The notes under the pieces are model-generated. The model was given only the letters and a program-made list of their open reading frames with translations. It was not told where the DNA came from and did no database searches. A stretch of DNA of 64,000 nt, taken from positions 186,001 to 250,000 of the forward strand of contig NZ_JAAGLT010000010.1 in the NCBI RefSeq assembly GCF_010548275.1. Direction: 5' to 3'. Positions 18,583 through 27,182 of this stretch are shown one piece after another; positions within the stretch are counted from its first letter, which is position 1, and each line of letters begins with the position of its first letter. This stretch comes from Streptomyces sp. SID12488 (GTDB taxonomy: Bacteria > Actinomycetota > Actinomycetes > Streptomycetales > Streptomycetaceae). The position numbers and the translations under genes are program-made.

Positions 18583-19419
18583 ATGCGCACGTTAAGGACC
18601 ATTTCCGCCACCGCCTCTCTCGCTCTCGCCCTCGGCGGAGGCGTGTTCGCGGCGTCCACCGCCCAGGCGGTCACGGCGAGTTCGGCCTCTCTCGTCCACG
18701 CCGACGGCGAGCTCTGGTACAAAGCCGGGGCCGGACAGACCAACAACCTGACGGTCACCGCGAAGGTCGTCGACGTCGACCCCTCGCAGTTCGGTGAGGA
18801 CTACCTCCTCACCTTCCGCGACACGTTCGACATCACCATCTCCACGAACGAGTGCAGCTACCCGTCGGCGACCAACCACAAGGTCGCCGAGTGCACGGTG
18901 GCCGCCCCCCTGGGCTCCGACGACTCGGACGACTATGACGTCGACCTCGGTGACGGCAACGACACCGCGACGGTCACCGGCTCCGCGTACACCTCGATCC
19001 ACGGCGGCAAGGGCAACGACGTCCTCAAGGGCAGCACCGCCGCCGTGTTCTACGGGGACGACGGCAACGACCGCCTCGACGGCGGCGGAGGCGTTTGGGC
19101 CATGGGCCCGTTCGGCGGCGCCGGCAACGACACGATCACCAACTGCGACGCCGAGTGCCACGGCGGCACCGGCAACGACACCATCACGGGCACCGCCGCC
19201 GGGCAGGACTTCGGCATGTACGGGGACGACGGCAACGACGTCATCCACGGCGGCGCCGGCGCCGACCTCATCTACGGCGGCAAGGGCAACGACAAGCTGT
19301 ACGGCGACAGCGGCAACGACAAGATCTACGGCAACAGCGGCAACGACCTGATCCACGGCGGCACGGGCACGGACACGCTCTCCGGCGGCCCGGGCACCGA
19401 CAAGGTCTACCAGAACTAG
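18583..19419 (+). CDS. Secreted RTX-like calcium-binding protein
   Basis: 278 aa. A signal peptide (MRTLRTISATASLALALGGG, cleavage near AQA-VT) precedes a short beta domain with a Cys pair (NECSYPS...AECTVA). From about residue 120 to the end come some eight nonapeptides of the GGxGNDxxx type (GGKGNDVLKG, GDDGNDRLDG, GGTGNDTITG, GGAGADLIYG, GGKGNDKLYG), predicting a Ca-filled parallel beta-roll. There is no toxin, protease or lipase domain, so it is a small stand-alone roll of unknown role. A GAAGGG ribosome site precedes the ATG. It stands alone. Confidence 0.85.
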   Translation: MRTLRTISATASLALALGGGVFAASTAQAVTASSASLVHADGELWYKAGAGQTNNLTVTAKVVDVDPSQFGEDYLLTFRDTFDITISTNECSYPSATNHKVAECTVAAPLGSDDSDDYDVDLGDGNDTATVTGSAYTSIHGGKGNDVLKGSTAAVFYGDDGNDRLDGGGGVWAMGPFGGAGNDTITNCDAECHGGTGNDTITGTAAGQDFGMYGDDGNDVIHGGAGADLIYGGKGNDKLYGDSGNDKIYGNSGNDLIHGGTGTDTLSGGPGTDKVYQN

Positions 19420-19446
19420 AACAACCAGAACTCAGGGCCATCAGAG

Positions 19447-19474
19447 GCGTGAGGGAACACGGTCTCCCTCACGC
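19447..19474 (+). terminator. Terminator after the RTX-like gene
   Basis: GCGTGAGGGA and TCCCTCACGC form a perfect 10-bp stem with an 8-nt loop, 27 bp past the stop. Confidence 0.75.
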
Positions 19475-19606
19475 TCCCCCTGCCCGGCATCTCGGACAGG
19501 GCCCGGCCAGCGGGCCCCCTGCGACATGGGTCTTCTGCTTCCCCCACACCTACCACCCCTCCTCATACCTGCCAGGGGCACAGAGTCACGCGCGCGACAC
19601 TCACCA

Positions 19607-19852
19607 CCAGGGCGGTAGAAGGCGCCTGCCGACACCTGATCGGCGACCGCCTCGACATCACCGGCAGCCGCTGGGGACTCGACGGGGCCGAGGCCGTCCT
19701 CACGCTCCGAGCCCTCATCGACAACGGCGACTTCGCCGCCTACTGGCGACACCACCTCGCCCGCGAACACGAACGCCTCTACCCCACCCCCGACCAGCAC
19801 AACTACGACCTCACGGCCTGATCAGGAACGTCCCTGAAGGAGAGCCACACCC
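19607..19852 (+). pseudogene. ISKra4 transposase C-terminal fragment plus IS end
   Basis: About 70 codons encode AVEGACRHLIGDRLDITGSR and onward to the stop at 19819-19821, closely matching the C-terminus of the transposase at 15447 (LDITGSRW, AVLTLRALI, EHERLYP). It is followed by AGAGCCACACCC (19841-19852), a decayed copy of the element's terminal repeat. The 5' part is absent. This is the opposite orientation to the larger copy, from a different and diverged insertion. Confidence 0.8.
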
Positions 19853-19947
19853 ATCCGATTTGAGGGTCCCGCGGATGGGCGAGGCGCGGCCTGCTCCCGG
19901 GTAGGGCTTGGGCGGGCCTTCAGCAGACCCGTTTCGGGGTGCCCGGT

Positions 19948-20964
19948 TCAGATGGGGCTCAGTCCCGTCGGCGCCGTGCGGAACGTACGCCGGTAGGCCA
20001 GCGGGGACACCCCGATCGCCGCGTGCAGATGCTGCCGCAGCGAGGCACTCGTCGCGAAGCCCACCTCGCCCGCGATCCGGTCCACGGACAGATCGCTGGA
20101 CTCGAGCAACTGCCGTGCCCGGTGGACCCGTTGCTGGATGAGCCAGCGGCCGGGGCTGGTGCCGGTCTCCTCCTGGAAGCGGCGCGCGAAGGTCCGTGCG
20201 CTCATCCGCGCGTGCCCGGCCAGATCCGCGAGCGTCAGCGGCTGGTCGAGGCGCTCCAGGGCCCACTGCCGGCTCGCCGCCGTTCCCGCCGAGGACAGGT
20301 CTGGGACGGGCTGCTCGATGTACTGGGCCTGTCCGCCCTCCCGCCACGGCGGTACGACACAGCGCCGCGCCACCCGGTTGGCGAGCTCGCTGCCGTGGTC
20401 CTTGCGTACGAGATGGAGGCAGACGTCCAGTCCGGACGCGGCCCCGGCCGAGGTGAGGATGTCGCCGTCGTCCACGAACAGCACCTCGGCGTCCAGCGCG
20501 ACCCTCGGGAACAGCCGGCGGAAGGTGTCGGCCAACACCCAGTGCGTGGTTGCCGGCCGCCCGTCGAGCAAGCCGGCCGCCGCGAGCAGGAAGGCGCCCG
20601 TGCAGATGGACACGATCCGCGTGCCCGGCCGTATCCGGGCGAGTGCGGTCGCCATCGGTTCCGTCAGCCGGTCCGAGACGAGGGTGTGGTCGAACGGTGG
20701 GATGACCACCGTGTCGGCGGTCTCCAGCGCCTCGGGGCCGTGGTCGACGGCCACCGTGAAGTCCGCACTGGTGCGCACCGGGCGTCCGTCGACGGTGCAG
20801 GTGCGCACGTCGTACCGCCCGTCAGCGTCGGCGAAGACCCTGTTCGGGATGCCGAGTTCGAAGGGGTAGACGCCTTCGAGTGCCAGCACGGCCACGCTAT
20901 GGGGGCGACGCCCCAGAAGCTGGACCGGATGACTCCCCTGACCGGGATGAACCTCATGCCCCAT
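19948..20964 (-). CDS. GlxA-type transcriptional regulator (DJ-1/PfpI plus AraC HTH)
   Basis: 338 aa. The N-terminal amidotransferase-like domain carries the nucleophile-elbow-like block SICTGAFLLAAAGLLDGR, followed by a C-terminal AraC double HTH (ARMSARTFARRFQEETGTSP; AGEVGFATSASLRQHLHAAIG). These regulators usually activate adjacent genes. It is divergent from an NAD(P)H-quinone oxidoreductase gene, with a TGGCAA-N2-TTGCCA palindrome between them, so that gene is the likely target. The true start may be slightly downstream of the ATG used. Confidence 0.88.
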   Translation of the reverse strand: MGHEVHPGQGSHPVQLLGRRPHSVAVLALEGVYPFELGIPNRVFADADGRYDVRTCTVDGRPVRTSADFTVAVDHGPEALETADTVVIPPFDHTLVSDRLTEPMATALARIRPGTRIVSICTGAFLLAAAGLLDGRPATTHWVLADTFRRLFPRVALDAEVLFVDDGDILTSAGAASGLDVCLHLVRKDHGSELANRVARRCVVPPWREGGQAQYIEQPVPDLSSAGTAASRQWALERLDQPLTLADLAGHARMSARTFARRFQEETGTSPGRWLIQQRVHRARQLLESSDLSVDRIAGEVGFATSASLRQHLHAAIGVSPLAYRRTFRTAPTGLSPI

Positions 20965-20984
20965 GGCAGGATCCTATCGAATGC

Positions 20985-20998
20985 TGGCAATCTTGCCA
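20985..20998. promoter_or_regulatory. Palindrome between GlxA regulator and oxidoreductase
   Basis: TGGCAA-TC-TTGCCA is a perfect palindrome in the 69-bp divergent gap, 20 bp from the regulator start and 35 bp from the oxidoreductase start. It is a candidate operator. Confidence 0.5.
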
Positions 20999-21033
20999 TT
21001 GCCGGGTGATGGCCGCTGCCGCAGTGTTGACGT

Positions 21034-21987
21034 ATGACTGATTCGAATGCATTGATGCGTGCGGTGGTCCAGGACGTCCACGGCGGCCCCGAAGTACTGA
21101 AGGAGATCGAGGTTCCGCGGCCGGCTCCCGGCGTCAGCGAAATCCTCGTCGCCGTCCACGCGGCGGGTGTCAACCCCACCGACTGGAAGCACCGGGCCGG
21201 CGGCGCGTTCGTCGGCGAGCCGCCGTTCGTCCTCGGCTGGGACGTCTCCGGCGTCGTCGAGGCGGTCGGCTTCGGTGTCACCCTCTTCAAGCCGGGCGAC
21301 GAGGTCTTCGGCATGCTGCCCTACCCGCACGGCGCCGGTTCCCACGCCGAGTACGTCACCGCCCCCACCCGGTCCTTCGTGCCCAAGCCTTCCAACATCG
21401 ACCACATCCAGGCGGGCGCCCTCCCGCTCGCCGCCCTCACCGCCTGGCAGGCCCTCGTCGACACCGCCGAAGTCCGCCCGGGACAACGCGTCCTGATCCA
21501 CGCGGCCGCGGGCGGGGTCGGCCACCTCGCCGTACAGATCGCCAAGGCCCGCGGCGCGTACGTCATCGGCACCGCGAGCGCGGGCAAGCACGCGTTCCTG
21601 CGTGAGCTGGGCGCCGACGAGGTGATCGACTACCGGACCGTCGACTTCACCGAGGCCGTCAGCGACGTGGACGTGGTCCTCGACCCCCTCGCGGGCGAGA
21701 CCCGTACCCGCTCTCTGGGCGTGCTGCGCAAGGGCGGAACCCTGGTATCGCTCCTCGGCGGCGGCACGCCTGAGCAGGCCGAGAAGGCCGCGGAACGCGG
21801 TGTGCGGCTCGAAGGGATGCTCGTTGAGGCCGACCACGAGGGCATGCGTGCCATCGCCGACCTGGCCGGCTCGGGCAAACTCCGGGCCCACATCGAGGCT
21901 ACGTTCCCGCTCGCCCAGGCGGCCGAGGCACACGCGCTGGGTGAGACGGACCGCACGACGGGCAAGATCGTCCTCACCGTCCGCTGA
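21034..21987 (+). CDS. NADP-dependent oxidoreductase (quinone-reductase-like MDR family)
   Basis: 317 aa. It has the GroES-like N-terminal fold (VHAAGVNPTDWKHRAGG, FVLGWDVSGVVEAVG) and a Rossmann domain with the NADPH motif HAAAGGVGHLAVQIAKARGA. No structural or catalytic zinc cysteines are present, as in zeta-crystallin/quinone reductases. It probably reduces quinones or enones in the cytosol. It is transcribed away from the GlxA-type regulator. Confidence 0.88.
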   Translation: MTDSNALMRAVVQDVHGGPEVLKEIEVPRPAPGVSEILVAVHAAGVNPTDWKHRAGGAFVGEPPFVLGWDVSGVVEAVGFGVTLFKPGDEVFGMLPYPHGAGSHAEYVTAPTRSFVPKPSNIDHIQAGALPLAALTAWQALVDTAEVRPGQRVLIHAAAGGVGHLAVQIAKARGAYVIGTASAGKHAFLRELGADEVIDYRTVDFTEAVSDVDVVLDPLAGETRTRSLGVLRKGGTLVSLLGGGTPEQAEKAAERGVRLEGMLVEADHEGMRAIADLAGSGKLRAHIEATFPLAQAAEAHALGETDRTTGKIVLTVR

Positions 21988-22006
21988 CCCGCCGGGCCGG
22001 ATGCCG

Positions 22007-22027
22007 GGGTCACGGCTGCCGTGACCC
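22007..22027 (+). terminator. Terminator after the oxidoreductase
   Basis: GGGTCACGG and CCGTGACCC form a perfect 9-bp stem with a 3-nt loop, 20 bp past the stop. Confidence 0.7.
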
Positions 22028-22195
22028 GGGCCCCTCCACGTCCCCCTGCGCGGCAGCGCATTGTCCAGCCTCGACGACCTCGCCCGCTGTGCGCGCGTGG
22101 TCGCAGCTGGAGACGGCCAGGCGGGGCAGGGCGGGCGAGGTGTCGCTTCGAGGGAGAGACACATGGACGCGGGCGTCGCCGGCCCGGGAGACGCG

Positions 22196-22978
22196 TCAGC
22201 TCTTGGGGCCGAACATGTAGGCGTTGGCGACGGCGATGAGTGCCGCGCCCTTGTAGGCGGGGTAACGCTCGGTGATGGCCTTCTTGTAGGCATCGCCGTC
22301 GTCATCGAGCAGTTCCCGGCCGGCGTTGACGTAGTCGGTCAGCTCGGCCCAGATGGCAGGAGTGGTCGGCTCGCCGTGACCGGGCAGGATCGTGTCGTAC
22401 TCGGTCTCGGCGGCGAAGCGGTCGATGTTGGCCTGCCAGCCGTCGAAGTCCTTGTCCAGGAACCACAGGTGGGTGTGGTTGTAGACGACGTCCTGGGCGA
22501 CCAGGACGCCCTGCTCGGGCAGCTTGATCACGAGCGTGGTGTGGATCTCGCCGCCGGTCACCTTCTCGAACACGAAGGGGATGCCGTCGATGACCTCGGT
22601 GCCGGGGGTGATCTCCACGGTCGGGGTCATGTCGGCGAGCGGGATCGGGGTGCCGGTGGGCAGGTCGGTCTTGTCGCCTGTGGCGACGATCTCCGCGGTG
22701 GTCTCCGGCAGGGCGTGCACGGGGACGCCGAAGCGGGCCGTGCCCTGGTAGTGGTCGGGGTGCGCATGGCTGACGACGAGGCGGTCGAGCGACTTGCCGA
22801 GCTGCTTGGCGTAGGCGACGACCTCGTCGGCGTAGGCGAGGGCGAACTGCGCGTCGACGGCGATGATCCGCGACGGCGTCTCGATCAGCTGGGTGTTGAC
22901 GTCCAGGCCGTCCTCGGGCGCGGTGTAGCTGTGGATGCGGACCGGGCCCTTGTCGATGACCGTGATGGTGCCGTGCAT
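22196..22978 (-). CDS. MBL-fold metallohydrolase
   Basis: 260 aa. The metal-binding motif HAHPDH spans residues 71-76, with further ligands likely in LVAQDVVYNH and LPGHGEP, the normal metallo-beta-lactamase set for two metals. Substrate unknown; relatives hydrolyse lactones, thioesters or phosphodiesters. The ATG at 22978 has an AGGAG site 8 nt upstream; the much longer frame extending to 23698 is the antisense of the divergent AraC gene and is not used. The next gene in the opposite direction is an AraC-type regulator. Confidence 0.86.
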   Translation of the reverse strand: MHGTITVIDKGPVRIHSYTAPEDGLDVNTQLIETPSRIIAVDAQFALAYADEVVAYAKQLGKSLDRLVVSHAHPDHYQGTARFGVPVHALPETTAEIVATGDKTDLPTGTPIPLADMTPTVEITPGTEVIDGIPFVFEKVTGGEIHTTLVIKLPEQGVLVAQDVVYNHTHLWFLDKDFDGWQANIDRFAAETEYDTILPGHGEPTTPAIWAELTDYVNAGRELLDDDGDAYKKAITERYPAYKGAALIAVANAYMFGPKS

Positions 22979-23239
22979 GGCTCTGCTCCTGTCGAAGTGC
23001 GGGTGAGAGGTGAACGGTGGGAGGTGAGGGGTGATGAGGCATGGGAAGGGGCGGATGGTTGGTGCTCGGGCTCGCGACCGACCATCGGCCGCAACGGACA
23101 TGGCCGGCCTTCCACGCTGCGGGCGGGTCGCCTCCGGAACAACTCCATACTTCGGCGGAACCGCATGTCCCGCGAGATACGCTGCGGTCTCGTGATGGTC
23201 CACAGGCGACAAGCGCGGCAGAAGCCCGGTCGGCGGGAA

Positions 23240-24115
23240 ATGGGACTTCCGAAGGTGGTCTTCCAGCCTCCGGTAGGGTCCCCAGCCGGCCTGGAGGTGA
23301 TGACCCTGGCCGACTTCCGCGACCGCACCCGTGACTGGCCCTGGCACATCGCCAACCCGCACAGGCAGGACTTCCACGCTCTGATCCTGGTCACCTCCGG
23401 CACCCTGCGCCACCGCGTCGACTTCACCGCGTACGTACTGGCGCCCGGCTCCTGGCTGTGGATCCGGCCCGGCCAGGTGCACCAGTGGCAGAATCCCGAC
23501 CAGGCCGAGGCCATCCTGATCCTCTTCCAGGAGGACTTCGTCTCCCCCGAGAGCGCGGAATTGGCCGGCCTCGGCGTCACCGCTGCCCCGACGCCCCTGT
23601 ACAGCCCCAACTCCTCGGATGCCCCCGTACTGGCAGCCGCGGCCGAGCAACTGGCCGCGGAGTTCCCCCAGTCGGACCGCTATCCGCTGCCGGTCCACAC
23701 CGCCCTACTGCACCGCCTGCTCGACGTGGTGCTGCTGCGCCTCGCCAACCTGCAGCAGCACGGTCAGGCCGTGGAATCCGCCCCCGAGCCCTTCCTACGG
23801 TTTCGCGACGCCGTCGAACGAGGTTTCTCCCGCACCCACCGCATCGACGCATACGCCCGCGAGCTCGGCTACACCACCCGCACCCTCACCCGCGCCACCC
23901 AGACCGCGGCCGGCCTCAGCGCAAAGGACTACCTCGACCAGCGCCTCGCCCTGGAGGCCAAGCGCCTCCTCGCCCACGGCACCGAACCCGCCGCCACCAT
24001 CGCAGCCCACCTCGGCTTCACCAGCGCCACCCACTTCGGCAAGTTCTTCCAACGCCACACCGGCCGAACCCCTCTGACCTTCCGCGCCTCCCAACGCGCG
24101 TCGCCGCCTGCGTAG
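23240..24115 (+). CDS. AraC-family transcriptional regulator
   Basis: 291 aa. A cupin-like sensor domain (HALILVTSGTLRHRVDF, WLWIRPGQVHQWQ) is followed by a C-terminal AraC DNA-binding domain (DAYARELGYTTRTLTRATQ; AAHLGFTSATHFGKFFQRHTG). It is divergent from the MBL hydrolase, a plausible target. ATG 23240 follows a GGCGGG stretch; ATG 23195 is an in-frame alternative. The open frame back to 22061 overlaps the hydrolase antisense and is rejected. Confidence 0.85.
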   Translation: MGLPKVVFQPPVGSPAGLEVMTLADFRDRTRDWPWHIANPHRQDFHALILVTSGTLRHRVDFTAYVLAPGSWLWIRPGQVHQWQNPDQAEAILILFQEDFVSPESAELAGLGVTAAPTPLYSPNSSDAPVLAAAAEQLAAEFPQSDRYPLPVHTALLHRLLDVVLLRLANLQQHGQAVESAPEPFLRFRDAVERGFSRTHRIDAYARELGYTTRTLTRATQTAAGLSAKDYLDQRLALEAKRLLAHGTEPAATIAAHLGFTSATHFGKFFQRHTGRTPLTFRASQRASPPA

Positions 24116-24263
24116 CCGCCCACGCCACCTGACCGCGTAGACGAGTCCCACATATGGATGGGGCGGACGCCGCGGACCACCTTCCCGAAGGGGAGTCGGT
24201 GATGCGAACCGCCCTGGCGCAGCAGATGCCCGCTCCGGACGGCAAGGCGAACGTGGTGCGCAG

Positions 24264-24291
24264 GTCCGCTGTCCGCTGTCCGCTGTCCGCT
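24264..24291. repeat. Four tandem heptamers GTCCGCT
   Basis: Four perfect copies. They lie in the 24116-24484 stretch, which shows no convincing gene and probably consists of insertion debris between the AraC gene and the SDR fragment. Confidence 0.85.
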
Positions 24292-24484
24292 GGGCAGCTC
24301 ATGGCGGTCAGCCGCAGAGCGCCGTCGTCGTCTGCGGCGGGTGTCTGGGCCTGGGTGCGCATGGTGGTGGGCTTGGTCGTGGGTAGGGGCTCAGTTGTGT
24401 GGTCCTGCGCCGAATCACCGACGTTCGCCGCGCGCGACAGGCCGAGCGACAGCATCCAGCTCCGGCGGTACCTCGATCACGGTC

Positions 24485-24715
24485 TCCCGAGCCGATGTGC
24501 GGGTCAACGCGGTATCGCCCGGGTTCACCGACACGGACCTCAACACCGGCCTGTTCACGGCGTCGCAGATCCGGGAGCGGGCCGAGGCAGCGCCCCTGGA
24601 CCGGATCGACGACCCCGCCGGCGTGACCGACGAGGTCGTTTTCCTGCTCGATGCGGCGAGCGATGTCGTGACCGGCCAGAATCTGCAGGTCGACGGGGGA
24701 TGCCACGTGCAGTGA
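24485..24715 (+). pseudogene. C-terminal fragment of a short-chain dehydrogenase/reductase
   Basis: About 76 codons encode ADVRVNAVSPGFTDTDLNTG through TGQNLQVDGGCHVQ, the typical SDR C-terminus (RVN-x-V-x-PG motif and the VDGG end). The Rossmann N-terminus and the YxxxK active site are absent upstream, where the frame continues into unrelated sequence. It is a 5'-truncated relic. Confidence 0.85.
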
Positions 24716-24729
24716 CCCCGGTCGGCCGG

Positions 24730-25713
24730 TCAGCGGACTTCGCTGCCGACCACGGTGGGGGACGCCTCGCCGTCCATGGCCGCTGCCCGATATGTTCCCG
24801 GAGTCATGCCCGCCACCGACTGGAACGCCCGGTGGAGTTGTGCCGCACCGCCGAAGCCGGACTGGACGGCGACCGCCGTCAGGGTCAGAGTCGGCCGGTC
24901 GCGCAGCAGGCGCTGGGCACGCGCCACGCGTAGACGTCGGATCAGCGTGGTGAGCGTCTGCCCGTCGGCTGCGAGCGCACGGTACAGGGTCCGCCGCGAG
25001 CAGCCGCAGCCCGCCGCCACGCCGGTGGCGTCCAGCGAGGGGTCGTGGGCGTGCTGCCGGACGAATCGGTGGATCCGCTGGCTGGTGAGTTCGGCGGATG
25101 TCTGCGTTGCGCTGTCGCGTGTGGTCAGGTCGAGGACGGACTCCAGCAGGCCCACCGCGTGCGGCAGCAGTGCGGCAGCCACCCCCGGCTCGTTTCGCCG
25201 CTGCCGGCCGAGACCGAGGAGGAAGTCGGCGACGAGCCGGCCGGGCCCGTGATCGTCCAGCTCCAGCGCCGTCACGCCGACCAACGATCGGCCGGGCAGC
25301 AGGGCCCGCGGGATCTGGACGACGACCTGGGAGAAACTCCCGGAGAACTCCAGCATGAAGGGCCGGGTGCTGTCCAGGAAGGTCATGGTCCCCGGCAGCA
25401 GCGTGGCCGACCGCCCGTCCTGTCTGGCCAGGGACTGTCCTTCGGTCTGGATGTTGACCAGGAGAAGCTCCCTGCGGTCCCGGGCGATCAGCCGGCTCGT
25501 ACGCGCCACCTGCTGGGGCCCGGACACCACCGTGGAGAGCCCGATTCCGCCCAGGGCGGCATGTTCGAGCCGGCCGGCGAAGGGCTCCTCACCCTTCGCC
25601 GGCCGGCTCGAACATGCCACGAGGGCGTCGCGAATGGCGTCCGCCCAGTTTCCGGTGTCCTCGGTGGCCACGTCCGATGTGGACCAGAAGCTGTGTGGTA
25701 CAGGCGATTGCAC
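24730..25713 (-). CDS. AraC-family regulator (AraC-binding-like domain)
   Basis: 327 aa from a GTG at 25713. The N-terminal ~190 residues resemble the AraC-binding-like sensor (LLLVNIQTEGQSLARQDGRSA, PGTMTFLDSTRPF) and the C-terminus is an AraC HTH pair (GVAAGCGCSRRTLYRALAAD; AVQSGFGGAAQLHRAFQSVAG). The longer frame to 25995 overlaps the upstream cyclase gene. A perfect 24-bp-arm palindrome lies inside the codons for CSSRPAKGEEPFAGRLEH. It sits downstream of the cyclase on the same strand. Confidence 0.82.
   Translation of the reverse strand: MQSPVPHSFWSTSDVATEDTGNWADAIRDALVACSSRPAKGEEPFAGRLEHAALGGIGLSTVVSGPQQVARTSRLIARDRRELLLVNIQTEGQSLARQDGRSATLLPGTMTFLDSTRPFMLEFSGSFSQVVVQIPRALLPGRSLVGVTALELDDHGPGRLVADFLLGLGRQRRNEPGVAAALLPHAVGLLESVLDLTTRDSATQTSAELTSQRIHRFVRQHAHDPSLDATGVAAGCGCSRRTLYRALAADGQTLTTLIRRLRVARAQRLLRDRPTLTLTAVAVQSGFGGAAQLHRAFQSVAGMTPGTYRAAAMDGEASPTVVGSEVR
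25561..25615. repeat. Perfect 24-bp inverted repeat inside the AraC gene
   Basis: The arm 25561-25584 (ATGTTCGAGCCGGCCGGCGA + AGGG) is perfectly complementary to 25592-25615, with a 7-nt loop. It keeps the reading frame open. In mRNA it would form a very stable hairpin about 100 nt after the GTG start. Confidence 0.95.
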
Positions 25714-25895
25714 ACGTCCATGGTGCCACCGGGAGGGCGGGGAAGCCGGCGCATCGTCCTGCTCAGCGACCGGTGAGGGTGGTTGCCGGTGTTCTGGCAG
25801 ACCCGCCGGCGTCGAGGAACCCGGTAGCACCCGGTGAGCGGCTCGGGGCGGGGACGCGTTTTCGCCCCCGGCCCCGCCTGAGCCCCATGGAGCGG

Positions 25896-26783
25896 CTAGA
25901 ACAGCGCGAGGGGGTTCACGGGCAGCCCGGTCGCGTTCGAGACGCGCGGAGGCGCCGCGGTCAGCATGAAGCTGTAGCGGTCCAACTCCCTGCACAGGAC
26001 GACCAGTTCCTCGACGTTCGGAGCATCGACCAGCGGCATTCCCATGCGCCCGATGCCTATGGAGTGCAACGGAGAGGGATGTGCGGGGTCGAGCGCCGGA
26101 AACGCGTCACCCACATCCCCCGCGTACAGCGAAACCCCCCTCCGGTGCATCCAGCGAACGGCGTCGACGCTGATGCCCGGCTGCGACACCTCCGGGTTGG
26201 GGCCGAACTCCCAGTCCATTCGCACGACAAGGGCGTCGCCGGACTCGACGTGAACGCCCTGACGTTTCTCGGCGCCTTCCAGATCCTCACCCGTCACCGC
26301 GTAGCCCTCGGGGAGCGGCCCGTCGACTGCCAGGTCCAGCAGGACTCCGCGGGTGACGATTCCCGCACTGAACCCTGTGCTGGAGCCGAACTTGACCCCT
26401 GCCGGGGTGATGGCCTCGGCAGCCGGCCTCCCCGGATAGACCATGCCGTTGTTGGAGATGTGGGAGATCGAGTCGAGGTGCGTGGAGCGCGGATGGTGAT
26501 TAGTCACGAAGAGGACATCAACATGTGCGCAGGTCGTGTCGCCCGGATTCACCGGATGAACCACCAGCTGCTGCACCGGCGACTCTTTGATACTCGAGGG
26601 CACGAAAGGACCGCTCATGATCGCCGCGGGCTCGATCGGCCTGGCGAGTGACGCCCAGTGACCTGTACGCACTTCAGCGGCGGCGCGGGCACGGACCTCG
26701 TCAGTGATGAGGTTGAGCGTGCCCTTTTCGTCCTCATCGCCCCAGCGGCCCCAGTTGCTGGGCAGTTCTTCCTCGTTGCTCAT
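25896..26783 (-). CDS. Cyclase-family hydrolase (kynurenine-formamidase/isatin-hydrolase fold)
   Basis: 295 aa. It opens with the family signature LPSNWGRWGDEDEKGTLNLI and has the metal-binding THLDSISHI region. Members are metal-dependent amide or lactone hydrolases (kynurenine formamidase, isatin hydrolase). It is a paralogue of the gene at 38817, sharing NWGRWGxxD and VxVxSGDxxxVR-like blocks. It lies 182 bp upstream of the AraC regulator start on the same strand. Substrate unknown. Confidence 0.85.
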   Translation of the reverse strand: MSNEEELPSNWGRWGDEDEKGTLNLITDEVRARAAAEVRTGHWASLARPIEPAAIMSGPFVPSSIKESPVQQLVVHPVNPGDTTCAHVDVLFVTNHHPRSTHLDSISHISNNGMVYPGRPAAEAITPAGVKFGSSTGFSAGIVTRGVLLDLAVDGPLPEGYAVTGEDLEGAEKRQGVHVESGDALVVRMDWEFGPNPEVSQPGISVDAVRWMHRRGVSLYAGDVGDAFPALDPAHPSPLHSIGIGRMGMPLVDAPNVEELVVLCRELDRYSFMLTAAPPRVSNATGLPVNPLALF

Positions 26784-27104
26784 GGCAATTCTCCGTTTTC
26801 TCAGCCACTACCGGTTCAAGCACGCCATCAAATGCGGCCGGTAGTCCCTCCTCGTGGACACCGGCTCAGTGGCCTGTCACAGCCCGCCCTGAACAGGGTG
26901 GAGATGTCGTGCTGGTCTGTTGGCCAGCATCCCGGTCGGCACGGCTCGCGAGGTGACCTCATGTGCCACGACGGGTGACCATCTGCGACACGTGGTCCTC
27001 AGAACCCGAAGAACGGCGATCTCACCAAGCCGCCGTCCAGCAGGGAACGTCTCCGGCGACTCGGGTCAGCCCCGGCAACTCAAACCCTCACTACGATCAC
27101 CGCC
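26784..27104. other. Gene-free stretch
   Basis: No gene is convincing here. Open frames on either strand have no family features. It contains a short CGCCCTG/CAGGGTG hairpin near 26885-26901. Confidence 0.35.
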
Positions 27105-27182
27105 ATGGACTGGCTCGGGCGGATAGCGAAGCTCCGGCAGTGGACCAGGAGCGGGACGCGCGCCCCCGCCGACGCGGCCTGA
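27105..27182 (+). pseudogene. 25-codon stub resembling the start of a phosphorothioation-dependent restriction endonuclease
   Basis: ATG 27105 begins MDWLGRIAKLRQWTRSGTRA and stops at 27180-27182. From memory, this resembles the N-terminus of Streptomyces sulfur-modification-dependent HNH endonucleases, where the stretch is followed by an APHKPLLLL-type motif. Here it breaks off after TRAPADAA. If right, it is the only remnant of a defence gene in the island. The assignment rests on memory of a short motif and is weak. Confidence 0.35.

Noticed and set aside
18583..19419. RTX toxin
   Set aside because: There is no pore-forming, protease or lipase domain and no type I secretion genes nearby.
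22061..23239. Plus-strand extension of the AraC gene to 684 aa
   Set aside because: The extra part is antisense to the MBL hydrolase, which has a HxHxDH motif and a good ribosome site.
24730..25995. 421-aa version of the AraC gene
   Set aside because: The first ~94 residues overlap the cyclase gene antisense-like frame; GTG 25713 fits the family better.
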